The notes beneath the pieces are model-generated. The model saw only the letters and a program-made list of their open reading frames with translations. It did not search any database and was not told the DNA's origin. Both the position numbers and the translations under genes were made by a program. A stretch of DNA of 64,000 bases from Sindora glabra (lineage: Eukaryota > Streptophyta > Magnoliopsida > Fabales > Fabaceae), in NCBI GenBank assembly GCA_020226215.1, contig CM035225.1, forward strand, positions 18,921,868-18,985,867. Reading direction: 5' to 3'. Below, in pieces: positions 47,011-57,925 of the stretch (position 1 is its first letter; each line of letters opens with the position of its first letter).

Positions 47011-47058
47011 GATGTTCTGCATTATTGCTTATTGGTTAGCTTTTCTGATGCTCAGTGA
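47011..47058 (+). other. Candidate 3' coding exon of the intact PPR gene (option 1)
   Basis: The acceptor ACTAAATTGCAG ends at 47010. Splicing from the donor at 46868 keeps the frame and adds 15 residues (DVLHYCLLVSFSDAQ) before TGA. The matching site in copy 3 (CACAG|GATCTTTTG) keeps a similar D-L-L-N-Y-C-L reading, which supports a real exon. Confidence 0.45.
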
Positions 47059-47206
47059 TATTTGTGTTGACTCTTTATATGTTAGTTTTTCTTTTCTTTT
47101 TTTTTTTAAATATTAGGCAGTCTTTTATATTTCAGCCAGATCTCTATGGAGTTGCCAATTCATGCCTCATATTTCTTGAACTTATACAGTAAATTTTATG
47201 TTTCAG

Positions 47207-47299
47207 GTTCCTCCAGAAGTATGTAATGATTTTGTTGCTGCAGCTAATGAAGGAAACATATTAACAGAGGCCAAAACACCAGGAATTAGAAGTTCTTAA
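47207..47299 (+). other. Candidate 3' coding exon of the intact PPR gene (option 2)
   Basis: The acceptor ATTTTATGTTTCAG ends at 47206. Splicing from the donor at 46868 stays in frame and adds 30 residues starting VPPEVCNDFVAAANEGN and ending at TAA. Copy 1 has LPSELCKAFVAVIDGGN after a TTTCAG at 8180, and copy 3 keeps FIAVID near 17790. Conservation of these residues in all copies favours this exon having been coding. Confidence 0.5.
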
Positions 47300-48562
47300 A
47301 TGTCAGCTGAGTGATAAGTTGACTTCATAATAATATGGATGGATATTTAAACAAGAAGATTATTTTCTTTCTTTCTCTGAAAGTATTAAGCTGTTTTCAG
47401 CAATGAGTCCTTTGAGAAAGGGCCTGATAAATCCCTTGATAAGAAAGCCTGGGTTTTTCTTTGTTGGCTTCCAAGACAAGTTGGATTTTGGTTTTCAGTA
47501 ACAACTAGATGCTAATTTTGCTTGTTATGTTGCACATGATGAAATAGAAGCATCATAATGAATGAAAATATGACATCAATTAGAGTTCCACCTTTGCCAT
47601 TGCAGAAGTTATGACTTAATAGATAGGTTCTAGTATTATGAATTCAGCTTGATTTGTCTTTGGTGGTTGTTTTCCGGTAATTGCATATTTTATACTTATT
47701 ATACCTGTAATATTAGATCTTTGCTTTTCTGAACTGTTTTTGTAAATTTGTAAATCCAGCCATGATAAATAAGGCAATCAGATGGGTTCTTTAGGTGCTA
47801 TTTTCGAAACCTTATTGGGAAATGATGCCGATCTTGGAGCTCAACTTCTTGGCTTTGGCCATTTGAGAAATTTCCTTTGGATGCATCATAAAAGGGTAAT
47901 GTACCATATATTTGATCAAGCAAATAAGAAAAACCAGATATTTTCATCATTGTATGCTATCCCTTTATTTTCTACTGGTCACTGCATTGGTAATGAAGAT
48001 ATGAAGCAGATCTCTTAAGGATTAGAAAGAAAAGCCCTTCCCCTAACCTTTCTGATATGCTGGAGCTATGATATCTCGAGTTACCAATATGGAAGACAAA
48101 CTTAATACCCAGATCTCAGGTTTGCTAGATATTATGGTTTTGGGAGGATCAAGGAAAATAGAGCACTTTGGGAAGTTGCTAGACATGATGTCTCAGTCTT
48201 ATGGTGTTTATGGTTGGAAGGGAACGTTAGAATTTTTTGGTAGTTATATCAGCTGATGGTTTTGGTGTCGAATTGACTTTGTCTCCTCACTTTGGCTTAA
48301 AGCTTATGGTTTCAAGTTTAACAAACTTGCAAAGGAACTGGAAGTCTATTTTATTGCAATGGTTTTGTTTGACAGACTTTGGCTTCAAATTTTGATGTTT
48401 TATTTTTTAATTGCAATGGAATCCTCTGTTGAACTTTATGCTGCTACAGCAAGCTTAGGAACTGATATGCATATCTTCTCTCTTGCTCATCTGAGTTGAT
48501 GAATGAAATTATCATATGCTACCAAATTGTAGAGAGGACCTATGCATCCAAAATTTTCTAAT
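47300..48562 (+). other. Conserved downstream block of RFL unit 2, unknown function
   Basis: Collinear in parts with unit 1 (9060-10060), copy 3, and the relics at 27820 and 34680. At 47782-48015 there is a 78-codon frame (MGSLGAIFETLLGNDADLGA at its start). At 48068-48253 a second frame has KIEHFGKLLDMMSQSYGVYG. They are separated by a stop and a frame change, and in unit 1 both are more broken. I do not recognise a family. It may be a decayed gene that travelled with the PPR gene, or its long 3' UTR. Confidence 0.45.
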
Positions 48563-49230
48563 GCAGAATCTTTCACAGAATCTAATTCGGAGGCATGGGA
48601 AACAAGGGAGCAATTATTATAAAGGTATTTTTCAATTCAAAGGAGTGCTACTCGACAAAATCTAAGGAAAAGAGAGGAATTTTGAACTTGATCAGAGTTC
48701 ATGCTCACTATAGAGAGATTGCTGTGCTGTTTTGTTGAACTGTCTTACTACAACAGCCATGTGGCTGAGCCTTTCTGGAACTCGTTCAAAATGTCATACA
48801 GTGGCATTGTTTCTGGAACTCTGCAACATGCATGAATGCAGAACATGGATTTAGGGTGATAACATACTCAACATATATGAAGCCAACATGCTTTCAAAAT
48901 GCATACAAGATACCTTGGAATCCTGCGGATAGTCACACTTTTTACTAGCACGTCATCTTCTGGGTCAACTATCAATAAATTCTTGACCAATAAATTAAGC
49001 ACATGTTCAAAGAGCAGGCAACACGACATCACGGTAGCATCAAGAGTGACAAAACTGATAAGATAAAGAGCAAGCAGGAAAAAACGTGTATAGCTAAGAG
49101 TAACCGAAAGTAAATTCATCTTATTACCAGAAAATGAGCCATCAAGTTCAAGGACAGAATACAAACAACGTAGAAATAACAGCATAAACAGAAGCCTTGT
49201 CACACTGATTACAAGTTACCATTCTCTTAC

Positions 49231-49693
49231 CCCTTGTTTGGCAACATTAAAAATAAGATTTCATTTCATTCTCAAATGAATTTTTAAAAAAAATGGTGTT
49301 TGGTTTTAAATATAAAAAGATTTCATTTCATTTCATTTACAATTCCTATTTTAATTACATTTGTGCCATTATAAAATTCATCTAATTTAGTAGAGATTTC
49401 ACTAAAATTTATTTCATTTGATCAAAAAAATATTATATAAAAATTTTACCGTCTTTCTAACATGATATTTATCATAATACTATTAAAATTTACTTTTTAA
49501 TTAAATTTCATATATTTTTTAATATATTCTAAATAAAATAATTAATTTACAAATGAATTAAAATCATTATTTTTAATAAAGTATTCAAACAATAGAATTC
49601 ATTTATGAATGAATTGAAATCATTTCAATTGAAATGAAATAATTGAAATGAAATGAAATCAATTATAAAAAAATTACATACCAAACAAACCAT
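49231..49693. mobile_element. MITE in intron 6 of the CNNM-type pseudogene
   Basis: Ends CCCTTGTTTGGCAACATTAA and, on the other side, TTACATACCAAACAAACCAT are imperfect inverted repeats. Inside them, repeated TTTCATTTCA blocks on the left pair with TGAAATGAAAT blocks on the right. About 460 bases with no coding frame. Confidence 0.65.
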
Positions 49694-51086
49694 TAATGCG
49701 CTATACGAGATATATTTCAGTTACCAAAGATCTAGTGTTTCTCAAGCTTTAGCCAAATATCCCATAAAACTGGCGATTACTTCTATTCTTGTCCTCGCAA
49801 ATCTTAACCGCAAGAGAGTCCAAGATCATTTTTCTAATTTTTCATCTATCTTATAAATGAAATCTAACTAGCAATCTATCTTTTATTCATATTATTTGCC
49901 TTCTAATCTTTTAAATAGGAATAAATAAACTATAATAAATCTATTGGGTTGAAAGCTGACATGTTGAACAAAGGGGAACCATAGAGCAGTTGAATCAAAA
50001 CTATATTAAATTTTAAAGAAAGTTTTTTATATAATAAAAAAGGAAGATTACACTTAATCCACTCATAATTTTACTCTTTTCCATTTAACACACCTATGAT
50101 TTCAAGTGTTGCATTCCATCTACTAGTGTTTTCAATTGTCAACACTTTATTCACTTAACATTTTCTGTCCAAAATTTAACAAAAAACTTTTATGGATTAC
50201 ATGTGATATTTGCTTCCCTAAATTTGGACTTAATTTAATGTTCATTTATAACTAATTTACCTTGAAAAGTCCAATTCAACACCTTCTATTTAACAATTAT
50301 GAATTAAAGTGTAGAAGATAAATATCCAATAGAATTAGGTTTATTGTAAGTGGTTTTGAGTTGGCATTAAATTGAGTCAAAATTTAGAGAATTATAAATC
50401 ACATATAATATAAATGATTTTTCTATTAAATTTTAGACAAAAAAATAGTTTAAGTGGGTAAAGTATTAACAATTGAAAGCATAGTTAAGTGAATTGTAAT
50501 ACTTAAAACCACAAATGAATTAAGTGAAAAAGAGTGAAATTATAGGTGAATAAAGTATAGTTTTCCCTAATAAATATACCAATTGAATGTTCATAAAGAC
50601 AAACATGAAAAATGAAAAATTTACCAGAACAAGTCCAATAATATTAGTAGATTGCTCATAATAGACTAGGACCTTGTTATGCCCTTCCTTCATTATTAGA
50701 CTCATCAATTCCCTACTTAATAACAGGGAATCAATTTAGATGATAATTTTTTTTTAAATAAAGAGGTTATCTTGCATTCCATGATACACACCTATTAAGC
50801 CTTGAATTAATATCCATTAAAAACGTGGCAGATATAGGAATCATGGCATCACAAGCTGCTTTCTCAGTAAGTTCAAGAGCCCCGGCATTGATGGTTGTTT
50901 CATCATAAGTCAATTCCCCACCTTTTCCATCCTAAGTTAATTTAAACATGGTATAGAAATAGTGAGAAAAGGAAGCCTTACTATCAAGGCAATGGAGTGC
51001 CGAAAACTAGGATAAAAACAAAGTAGATTAGATAGTCGTGAAAGAGAATCACAGAATAAACTTTCCTTCAACTTTCAAAAGCATAC

Positions 51087-51090
<4 letters not shown>

Positions 51091-51151
<61 letters not shown>
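51091..51151. repeat. (AT)n microsatellite
   Basis: About 30 AT units in the intron between exons 4 and 5 of the CNNM-type pseudogene. Confidence 0.95.
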
Positions 51152-51154
<3 letters not shown>

Positions 51155-52896
51155 CGTTAGAAACAATAACACTTATAAATGCAAGCCTCTGAAGCCACAC
51201 AGCTCAGATACGAACCTCATTACCATGCAGAGTTAGTGATGTTTTCAACCCTGCTTTGCGAGAAAGGGCTACATTTCGATGCCCCAGCAAAAGGTCCAGC
51301 ACATATAAAATGAAATAAATGCACAAACTTCAAAAGAAGGAGAAAATTCAGTAAAACAAAAAAAAACTAACTGAATTTGATGTACGTTCAGTGTTCACTG
51401 AACAAAAGGATTAATCAGGGATTCTCTCCAATATATGTCACCTTGCTAATTGGAAAAGCAATAAGATAGCATATCCACACAAGGGCACGGACGAATGGAG
51501 CCACTGTTGCACCAATCGCCAATCCATACTGAAGAATCTCACCTCACTAAACAGAAGAATTAACGTCACTGAAATTAGAATAGCAATCGATGCAGTAACC
51601 AAACTATCAAGACAAATAGGAAGTGCCTAACAAAATACCATCCATTTCGAGTATTAGTCAATTTTCCTTTTCATCCGTGTAATATTTACCATATGCATGG
51701 CTGTACCTCCATGGCTGTAGCAATGCAAATTAGCAGGGTGCAAAGTAGTAAATGTTGATTTCTGACAACAAGCAATATCTTCTCTGTAATGACAAAAAGG
51801 TAAATTAATGAAGCCAGAGAAGAAAAATTGCATAATAACCTAAAGGCAAGTAATATTTCCCTAATTCTGCAATGCTGAGCGAGTAGGATTTAGAGGCTAA
51901 GGAAAAGGCAAAATGATAGAAATGGCAGCCTGATACATCAATTCAGATCAGACAACCTGATCCCAACTTAGCCCAGATTTCCTTGTTTTTATGGTCTATT
52001 GAATTTCTTTTTGTCCAAAAGACCATCAAACTTTAGTCATCTGGTATAATTGAATAATGAATATTTAAATTATTATGATGTTCTCTTATCAAGAAAAAAA
52101 GTAGTAGAGATAATTTTCGCAAAAATCACTAAATGAAAACCAATTGCTAGTTATCCACCTCAAGTTAAAAAATAAGAATTGCAGTCATAAGGTGATATAG
52201 CTCTAAGGAAAGTCAACTGTGATTATCAAATATCCATAATCACCAAAATAACTGGAAATCTTAAATCTCATCAAATTTCTTTTCTTTTTCTCCATATCAT
52301 TTCTACCCATCCCACTAGCCAGGAAGCTCAAGGGAAATGCCTAAAAACTGAACATACAATGAACTATTATAATACTGATTAGTTTATAATTTTCTCTTCA
52401 GATTGTTGAGAATTTAACAAAAAAAGCGATAAATAATCAACAAAACTTATTCTCAATTTCATTTTAGTCATGTAAGTATTCAATAAATGTACACAGCAAG
52501 TCAGCACCTAAGTAAAATCACAACAATAGAATGCCCTGCAAACTATAAAAAAAAAAAAAAAAAAAAGCTCAAGAATCCCCATTCCTCACAAATTAAAACA
52601 TACAGCAGCAGCTCTTCTTCAAAAGAATTCATGAAATTCCACAAGCTTCCTCCAAAACGAAGATTAGAAAAAAAAGCAAACAAAAGAGCCATCATTGCAG
52701 AGATTTGAAGAAACTTCCAGCATGTTTACGATCTTGTGGAGTACCAGACTTAGCCGGAAGTTCAAGATCAACAAGACTCAAGGACATGAGACCTAAGGTG
52801 AGCCCCGACATTAGTCCAGCAAACATCACCAGCAGCCCAATTGCCATCAAGCGTATGAAAAACATCAGTTCGCAGCACCTTATACTCCACTGCCAT

Positions 52897-53420
52897 TGAA
52901 CTCTCTCTCTATATATATCCACGTTCTTCTCCCTCTTCCTCCTCCTCCGCCTGCGATTGTTCTCTGTCGGGGGCAGCAGGGTAACCACCAGAGCTCCACA
53001 ACTTCCATTGCAGAGATATGAAAGGGAAGAGAGAGACGGCCAACTCTAAAACGAGGAAATTGTTTATTGTTTATTTTATTGTGTTTGGAATACAAAAAGA
53101 CTGAGCTGAAGAGAATATATATATATAATTTGAATTTTCTTGGGTCTTGATATTGGATTTGTCTGAGAATTGTTTGGTAGTGAAGAAAAGTGACAGATTT
53201 TGTGAATCCCATGAGCATAATAAAACAGGCGAGGTGCGTCTATGGCATTTTGTCACTGGCAGTATCTGCATCTGGGTGGAGCAGGCCGGTGAGATCATTG
53301 AGAGAGAGGAACGCGAGAAGTGAGGCTGATAAACATACCTATCCGCCCTTTATTTTCAACTTAATAAACTATATATAGTTTTCGGAGACGACTGCGGCAT
53401 CTGATGGGTGCGTAATGTAC
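52897..53420 (-). promoter_or_regulatory. Probable 5' UTR and promoter remnant of the CNNM-type pseudogene
   Basis: Directly upstream of the ancestral start on the minus strand lies a GA-rich leader (complement of CTCTCTCTCT and of TTCCTCCTCCTCC, 52902-52950). Further up, a TATATATATAT stretch at about 53117-53127 could be a TATA region. The sequence is less AT-rich than its surroundings. The frames here in several readings look like chance products of the simple-sequence leader. Confidence 0.4.
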
Positions 53421-53739
53421 GTTACCAGATTATTGATATTTTAAGATATGATCTGTCAAATTTAATTTTAGCAAAAAAAATAAATTTAATATACAATTAT
53501 ATTTAATTGAATAATGGTTCTCCGCTCACCACTACATCAATGATTCCTTTTAATTTTAGTAAAAATAAATAAATTTAATAGTATATTGGTTCTCCACTCA
53601 CCACTACATCAATAATTTCTTTTGATTTACGTCTTATATTTGATCCCCCCTAAATCTTTTTTGAATAATGGTAAGATGATATGTGATTGGAAAAAGATGT
53701 TTGCATATTATACATTCTCTTTTAGAGATAGTCTCATTT
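53421..53739. other. AT-rich spacer with short direct repeat
   Basis: GGTTCTCCGCTCACCACTAC at 53516 recurs as GGTTCTCCACTCACCACTAC at 53588, with similar flanks (AGTAAAAATAAATAAATTTA-like), a roughly 70-base imperfect direct repeat. No gene. Confidence 0.5.
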
Positions 53740-55200
53740 ACAAAAAATAATATGGAAGGTAAAACTTTCCGATAAGTAGAAAATAACTAAATCATTTGAT
53801 TGGTCATTAATTGCTGAAATGGAGGAAGTAAAATTTTCAACAAATCCTACTTCCCATAAATAATAGAAAGTTGCTTATTAACATCCTCTTCAATTAAAAA
53901 ACCTTCATGCCTTTCATAGATATGTTTAACTAATGTTTTCACTTTTTACTGACAATCTCCTTAGTAAAAAAATTATTAAGTATTTAATTAATATTTTTCT
54001 TCATTTAAATTATATTTTATTTTAATTATATTAAGATAATTCAATATATATATAAATTTTAATATTTTAATATAAACCTATTTTATTTTTTAATAGCAAA
54101 TTAAAGATTAAAAATAAGAAATTACCAATTACTATTTTTCTTCACATATGAAGTTATTTGATTTATATAGGAAATAAGTTTTTACAGGAAATTGAGTTTC
54201 TCAAAAAATAATTCTTATGTAAACTTTTTGAAAAATCCTCAAAGTTATTTGGTTAATACTAAAGAATCAATGCTTCTTATAAAATAACTTTTTATATTTT
54301 ATTTAATTTAACTTTGAACTTTTCAAAAAGTATTAATAAAATAACTATTATACCTTTAATATTATTTTAATACATATCAATAGATTTTAATTGTCTTTAA
54401 TTATAATTTTTATTATATTTTTTATCTCTCTTCCCATCATAATTTTTTAAATTAGTAATTTCCTTTTTTAATTTTCTATAAAAAGTCAAAAAAATTTATA
54501 TAAAAAATTAAGATTTATATATATAATATAATTAAAATGAAATATAATTTAAATAAAAAAATATTAGTTAAGTAATTTTTTATCAAATTTGTCTAAAGTA
54601 GACAAAAATACATAATGTTTTACTTTTGTAATTAAATATCAAAAGAATAAATAATGAATATAAAATAATATAATAGATATATAATGAATATAATTATATT
54701 TAGAATTAAATTTCTATTATAATAATATTTATAATCATATTTACAATTTATATTTCTAATATAATATTTAATATATATTTTATGTAATACTCATTTTTAT
54801 TATATAATTAATAAAATATTTTTATTTTATATAATTAACATTATGTTTAAATAAGTATATTTATATTTTATAATAGATAAATTATATTTATCATTAATAA
54901 AATATATTTGACATAATTTTTATACAATAAAAATAAAATATCAAATTAATTATTAACTAAATTAAATAAAGACAATAATCTATTTTTAGCTATGGAAAAT
55001 ATGGAAAGTTCTTCTTTCCAAAAAAGGATATTGATAAGTAACTTTTCCATAACTTGTAAAAAGTAGAACTAAATAGAATTTCCTACGAAGTTTTACTTCT
55101 TTCATTTTAATAATTTGTGACTAATCAAATAACTCAATTATTTTTTACTTCGCAAGAAGTTCTATTTCTCATACTATTTTCATGAATTAAATGACTTTTA
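53740..55200. mobile_element. Non-autonomous long-TIR DNA element
   Basis: The left arm (about 53740-53850) has CATTTGATTGGTCATTAATT, then AAATGGAGGAAGTAAAATTTTC. The right arm, read in reverse (about 55190-55080), has TTATTTGATTAGTCACAAATT, then AAATGAAAGAAGTAAAACTTC. Inner AT-rich sequence also pairs. There is no transposase frame. Exact ends and the target duplication are unclear. Confidence 0.6.
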
Positions 55201-57665
55201 TGTGTAATGCAAGTAATTAATAAGTTAACTTAATTAATTATATTAAAGTATCAATTATAAGTTACTCACAGTAACTTACTAAATTAGAATTTTTTTCAAT
55301 AAGTTAGTACACTAAATACATTTAAATATTATCTTATAACTTATTGATTAGGTTAATAAATTATAAGTTATAATTAATCAATGATTTAATAATTCTAATA
55401 AAGATTAAAATTATTAAATAGTAGCAAATTTACAATATTAATATCTAAGTATTGTAACAATATTTATATTAACTCCAGAGGAGATTATAAGTAAAGGAAT
55501 AATTCCTTACTTAGAAATTACTTTAATTAATGAATTAAATTAATTAAATAATTAATTTTATTATTGCATAAGAGAATTTATGAGTTTAGACTTATAATAA
55601 TCCGATAAAAGAGTATGAACTCATTTAACTTAAATGGGTAGCATACAAGCCTAGAGTATTTAACTTTTTTGTGCAACCTAATTTTTAGAAAATGGGATGA
55701 CATGTGCAAAGTAATATTTTGAGCTTATGCATCACCTTCTTTAATAAAAGAGAGGAGACACCAACTTAAAAGATGTGTGTGAAAAATCCCAGTACATGTG
55801 TTGTATGCCAAAATATTCTCTTAATTCCTCTTTACATTCAAATATTAACCTCAACTATGTGAATGAGTGATTCATGAATGTGCTAGCATCTTCCTGGCTC
55901 AAGGAGTTAAATTTCTCATTCTACAATTCTCATGAATGCTAATGGAGGCTTAGATTAATCTAATTTGTGTGGATTGCTATTAGTATTGGAGATCAATTTT
56001 TCATTTAAAGACCAAGGATTTTGAGAATAACAATCCAAATGGTATAACTCAAATCTAATTTTAATTTTATTTAAGTGATATAATTAATAAGGATTAATTT
56101 GAAAACAACATGATCTAAGCATTTAGAAAAAAATTTAAAATTTCACTACACACATTTGATGTGTTTTGGTCAATTTTTCCTAATAGCTTTCTCTTTCTAA
56201 TAACCTTTGCTACCTTTGCAATACAAACCATATCCATTAAAATTCCATTAGTTAGAGTATAAAAGAAACACTTGTAGATACTTTGTAATTAGGTTAGTAA
56301 AAAGAAAATTCTCAAGTGTTTTGAGGTAGGATTGTTTAAGTCTTAAATTTCAAGTGAGAAAGTGTAAACGTACTCTGTAAAAGAAAAAATACAAATAAAA
56401 AACTAACAATATTGGATTTGGCCTTGGGAAAGTGGGGTGAATTCAAAAGAACATTTTTTCCTTTACATTATCAAACTACTAAACATTGACAATATCTTCT
56501 CCTTTACATACTCTTTTATTTCATGCACTTTATTGGTTATTATTATTTACTATTTACTTTATCTTTCATACTTATATTTCGGTTACTCTTTTAGAGCTTT
56601 AAAAAAGTAGGTTATTTTTTAAGCTTGAATCCTTAATTTTGGAAATAACAATTCACTCCTTCTTAAGTATATTTTTATCATATCAAATAATATCCTCTAT
56701 TTTAAAGAAGAAATTATTTTTTCTACTATCCTATATGATGCCAAGCATTATTTTTAATCATAAAAAATATAAGTGACATAAAACTCTTTTAAATTATATG
56801 AACAAATAAATGTTTTTTTATATGATTTCACTTTTGCTCAAATTTTAAAAGGTTGTGTGTTATTTGTTGTTTAATGAAAAATTTTCAATACATTTTAGTT
56901 AACAAAATTGAGAACTACCTCTTTTCAATTAAGTGAGATTAAGGATATGTGATAATTATACTTGGGATATACAAAAAATTTTAATTAATTGAAATATACA
57001 AAAATTTCTCTTAAATATAATATTAAGCATTACTAACTAAAGGGTCAACTCCTTAATTCTTGCATTAATGAGAAGGATAAGGAGACTCAATGACACTTGG
57101 ATTCAATAAATGTAAAAGAATTTCTATGGAGTGTTGGATCACAATTCATGTACTTGTTTCAACTAAATGATTCTTGAAGCAATGATAATTTTTCTTTATA
57201 TATTTAATTTAACTAACTCGTGTTAGCAATAAAAGTACATCAAATGATATAAATAAGATACTACTTGATTTTTTTTGTATGTGTCATCTAAGATTAATGC
57301 ACAAGAATTAAGTAATGAAATAAATAATCTTAATTTTAAAAAAAATTAATTGTATTTTATTAATATATTTTCCAATAAAAATTAACTAATAAGTAAATTT
57401 GTTAAACATTTATTTAGATAGTAAGAGTAATATTTGAAAGAAGACAATAAGTATGGTATTAATTTACTAAAAAGACAAACAAATGGGAATAATTTTTTAA
57501 AAAAATAATACTAAAAAAAGAATCAAATGAGTTATTATTTTATTTATAGATGGGCAAAGTAGAAGCTTTATCCCACATGCAAAAGAGAAAATGTGAAATT
57601 AATGAGATAACTAACTCAATTCCCAGGCAGTGCATAAGATTCTTCTTTTAATCAAAATTAATATA
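55201..57665. other. AT-rich sequence with a possible LTR remnant (about 55600-56480)
   Basis: Around 56255 a TATA-like GAGTATAAAAGAAACACTTG is followed by AGTGTTTTGAGGTAGGATTG, GTGAGAAAGTGTAAACG and GGTGAATTCAAAAGAACATT. These words look like those before the 3' end of plant copia LTRs. No matching second LTR or pol sequence is present, so this would be a solo LTR. The remainder (56500-57665) shows no gene. Confidence 0.35.
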
Positions 57666-57925
57666 CAGTTAAACCTCTTTAAATTAATACTCAATAAATT
57701 AGTAACTTTTCTAAAATAATATTTTTTCTAGTCCCAACTTAGGCTAATTTACAAAATTAGTAATTTTGATAAATTAATAAGATAATAATTTTTAAGAAGA
57801 CCCTTTATATAAATATATAGTTCTGTCAATATCATAAATTAATAATTCTCCAAAATTACAAGCATAACTAGGATAATTTAGTAAAATTAGAATCTATTAT
57901 TGTTTTTTTTTTATAAAATTTAAAT

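Larger units (their letters stand above)
48563..52896 (-). pseudogene. DUF21/CNNM-type (CBSDUF) transporter gene, intron-bearing, broken and 3' truncated
   Basis: Eight exon remnants are seen on the minus strand: 52896-52715 (FAGLMSGLTLGLMSLSLVDL), 51783-51707 (NQHLLLCTLLI), 51626-51442 (LPICLD and YGLAIGATVAPFVRALVWIC), 51302-51216 (LDLLLGHRNVAL), 50931-50792 (GKGGELTYDETTI, ALELTEK), 50712-50625 (VYYEQSTNIIGLVL), 48987-48914 (VKNLLIVDPEDD, VTIRRIP) and from 48820 (PLYDILNEFQKG). Intact relatives are about 420-500 residue membrane proteins with a DUF21 domain and CBS pair, linked to metal or ion transport. Lesions: one extra base about 15 bases after the start, five extra bases and an 18-base loss in exon 3, no AG before exons 4 and 7, and one base lost in exon 8. 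The gene breaks off at the unit 2 border, so the C-terminal part is gone. Kept introns exclude a processed copy. Confidence 0.88.

Noticed and set aside
48868..49203. 111-codon minus-strand frame as a separate gene
   Set aside because: Only 48914-48987 is real (exon 7 of the CNNM-type pseudogene). The rest is intron read-through.
52692..52988. 98-codon minus-strand frame taken as the complete 5' end of a live CNNM-type gene
   Set aside because: The frame only becomes longer upstream because of a one-base insertion. The natural start is in another frame, and later exons carry further frameshifts and lost acceptors, so it is scored as part of a pseudogene.
52880..53298. Overlapping minus-strand frames of 75-112 codons upstream of the CNNM-type start
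   Set aside because: They arise from the simple-sequence 5' leader. The family's own start (ATG GCA GTG GAG) lies at 52896-52885 and explains the exon.
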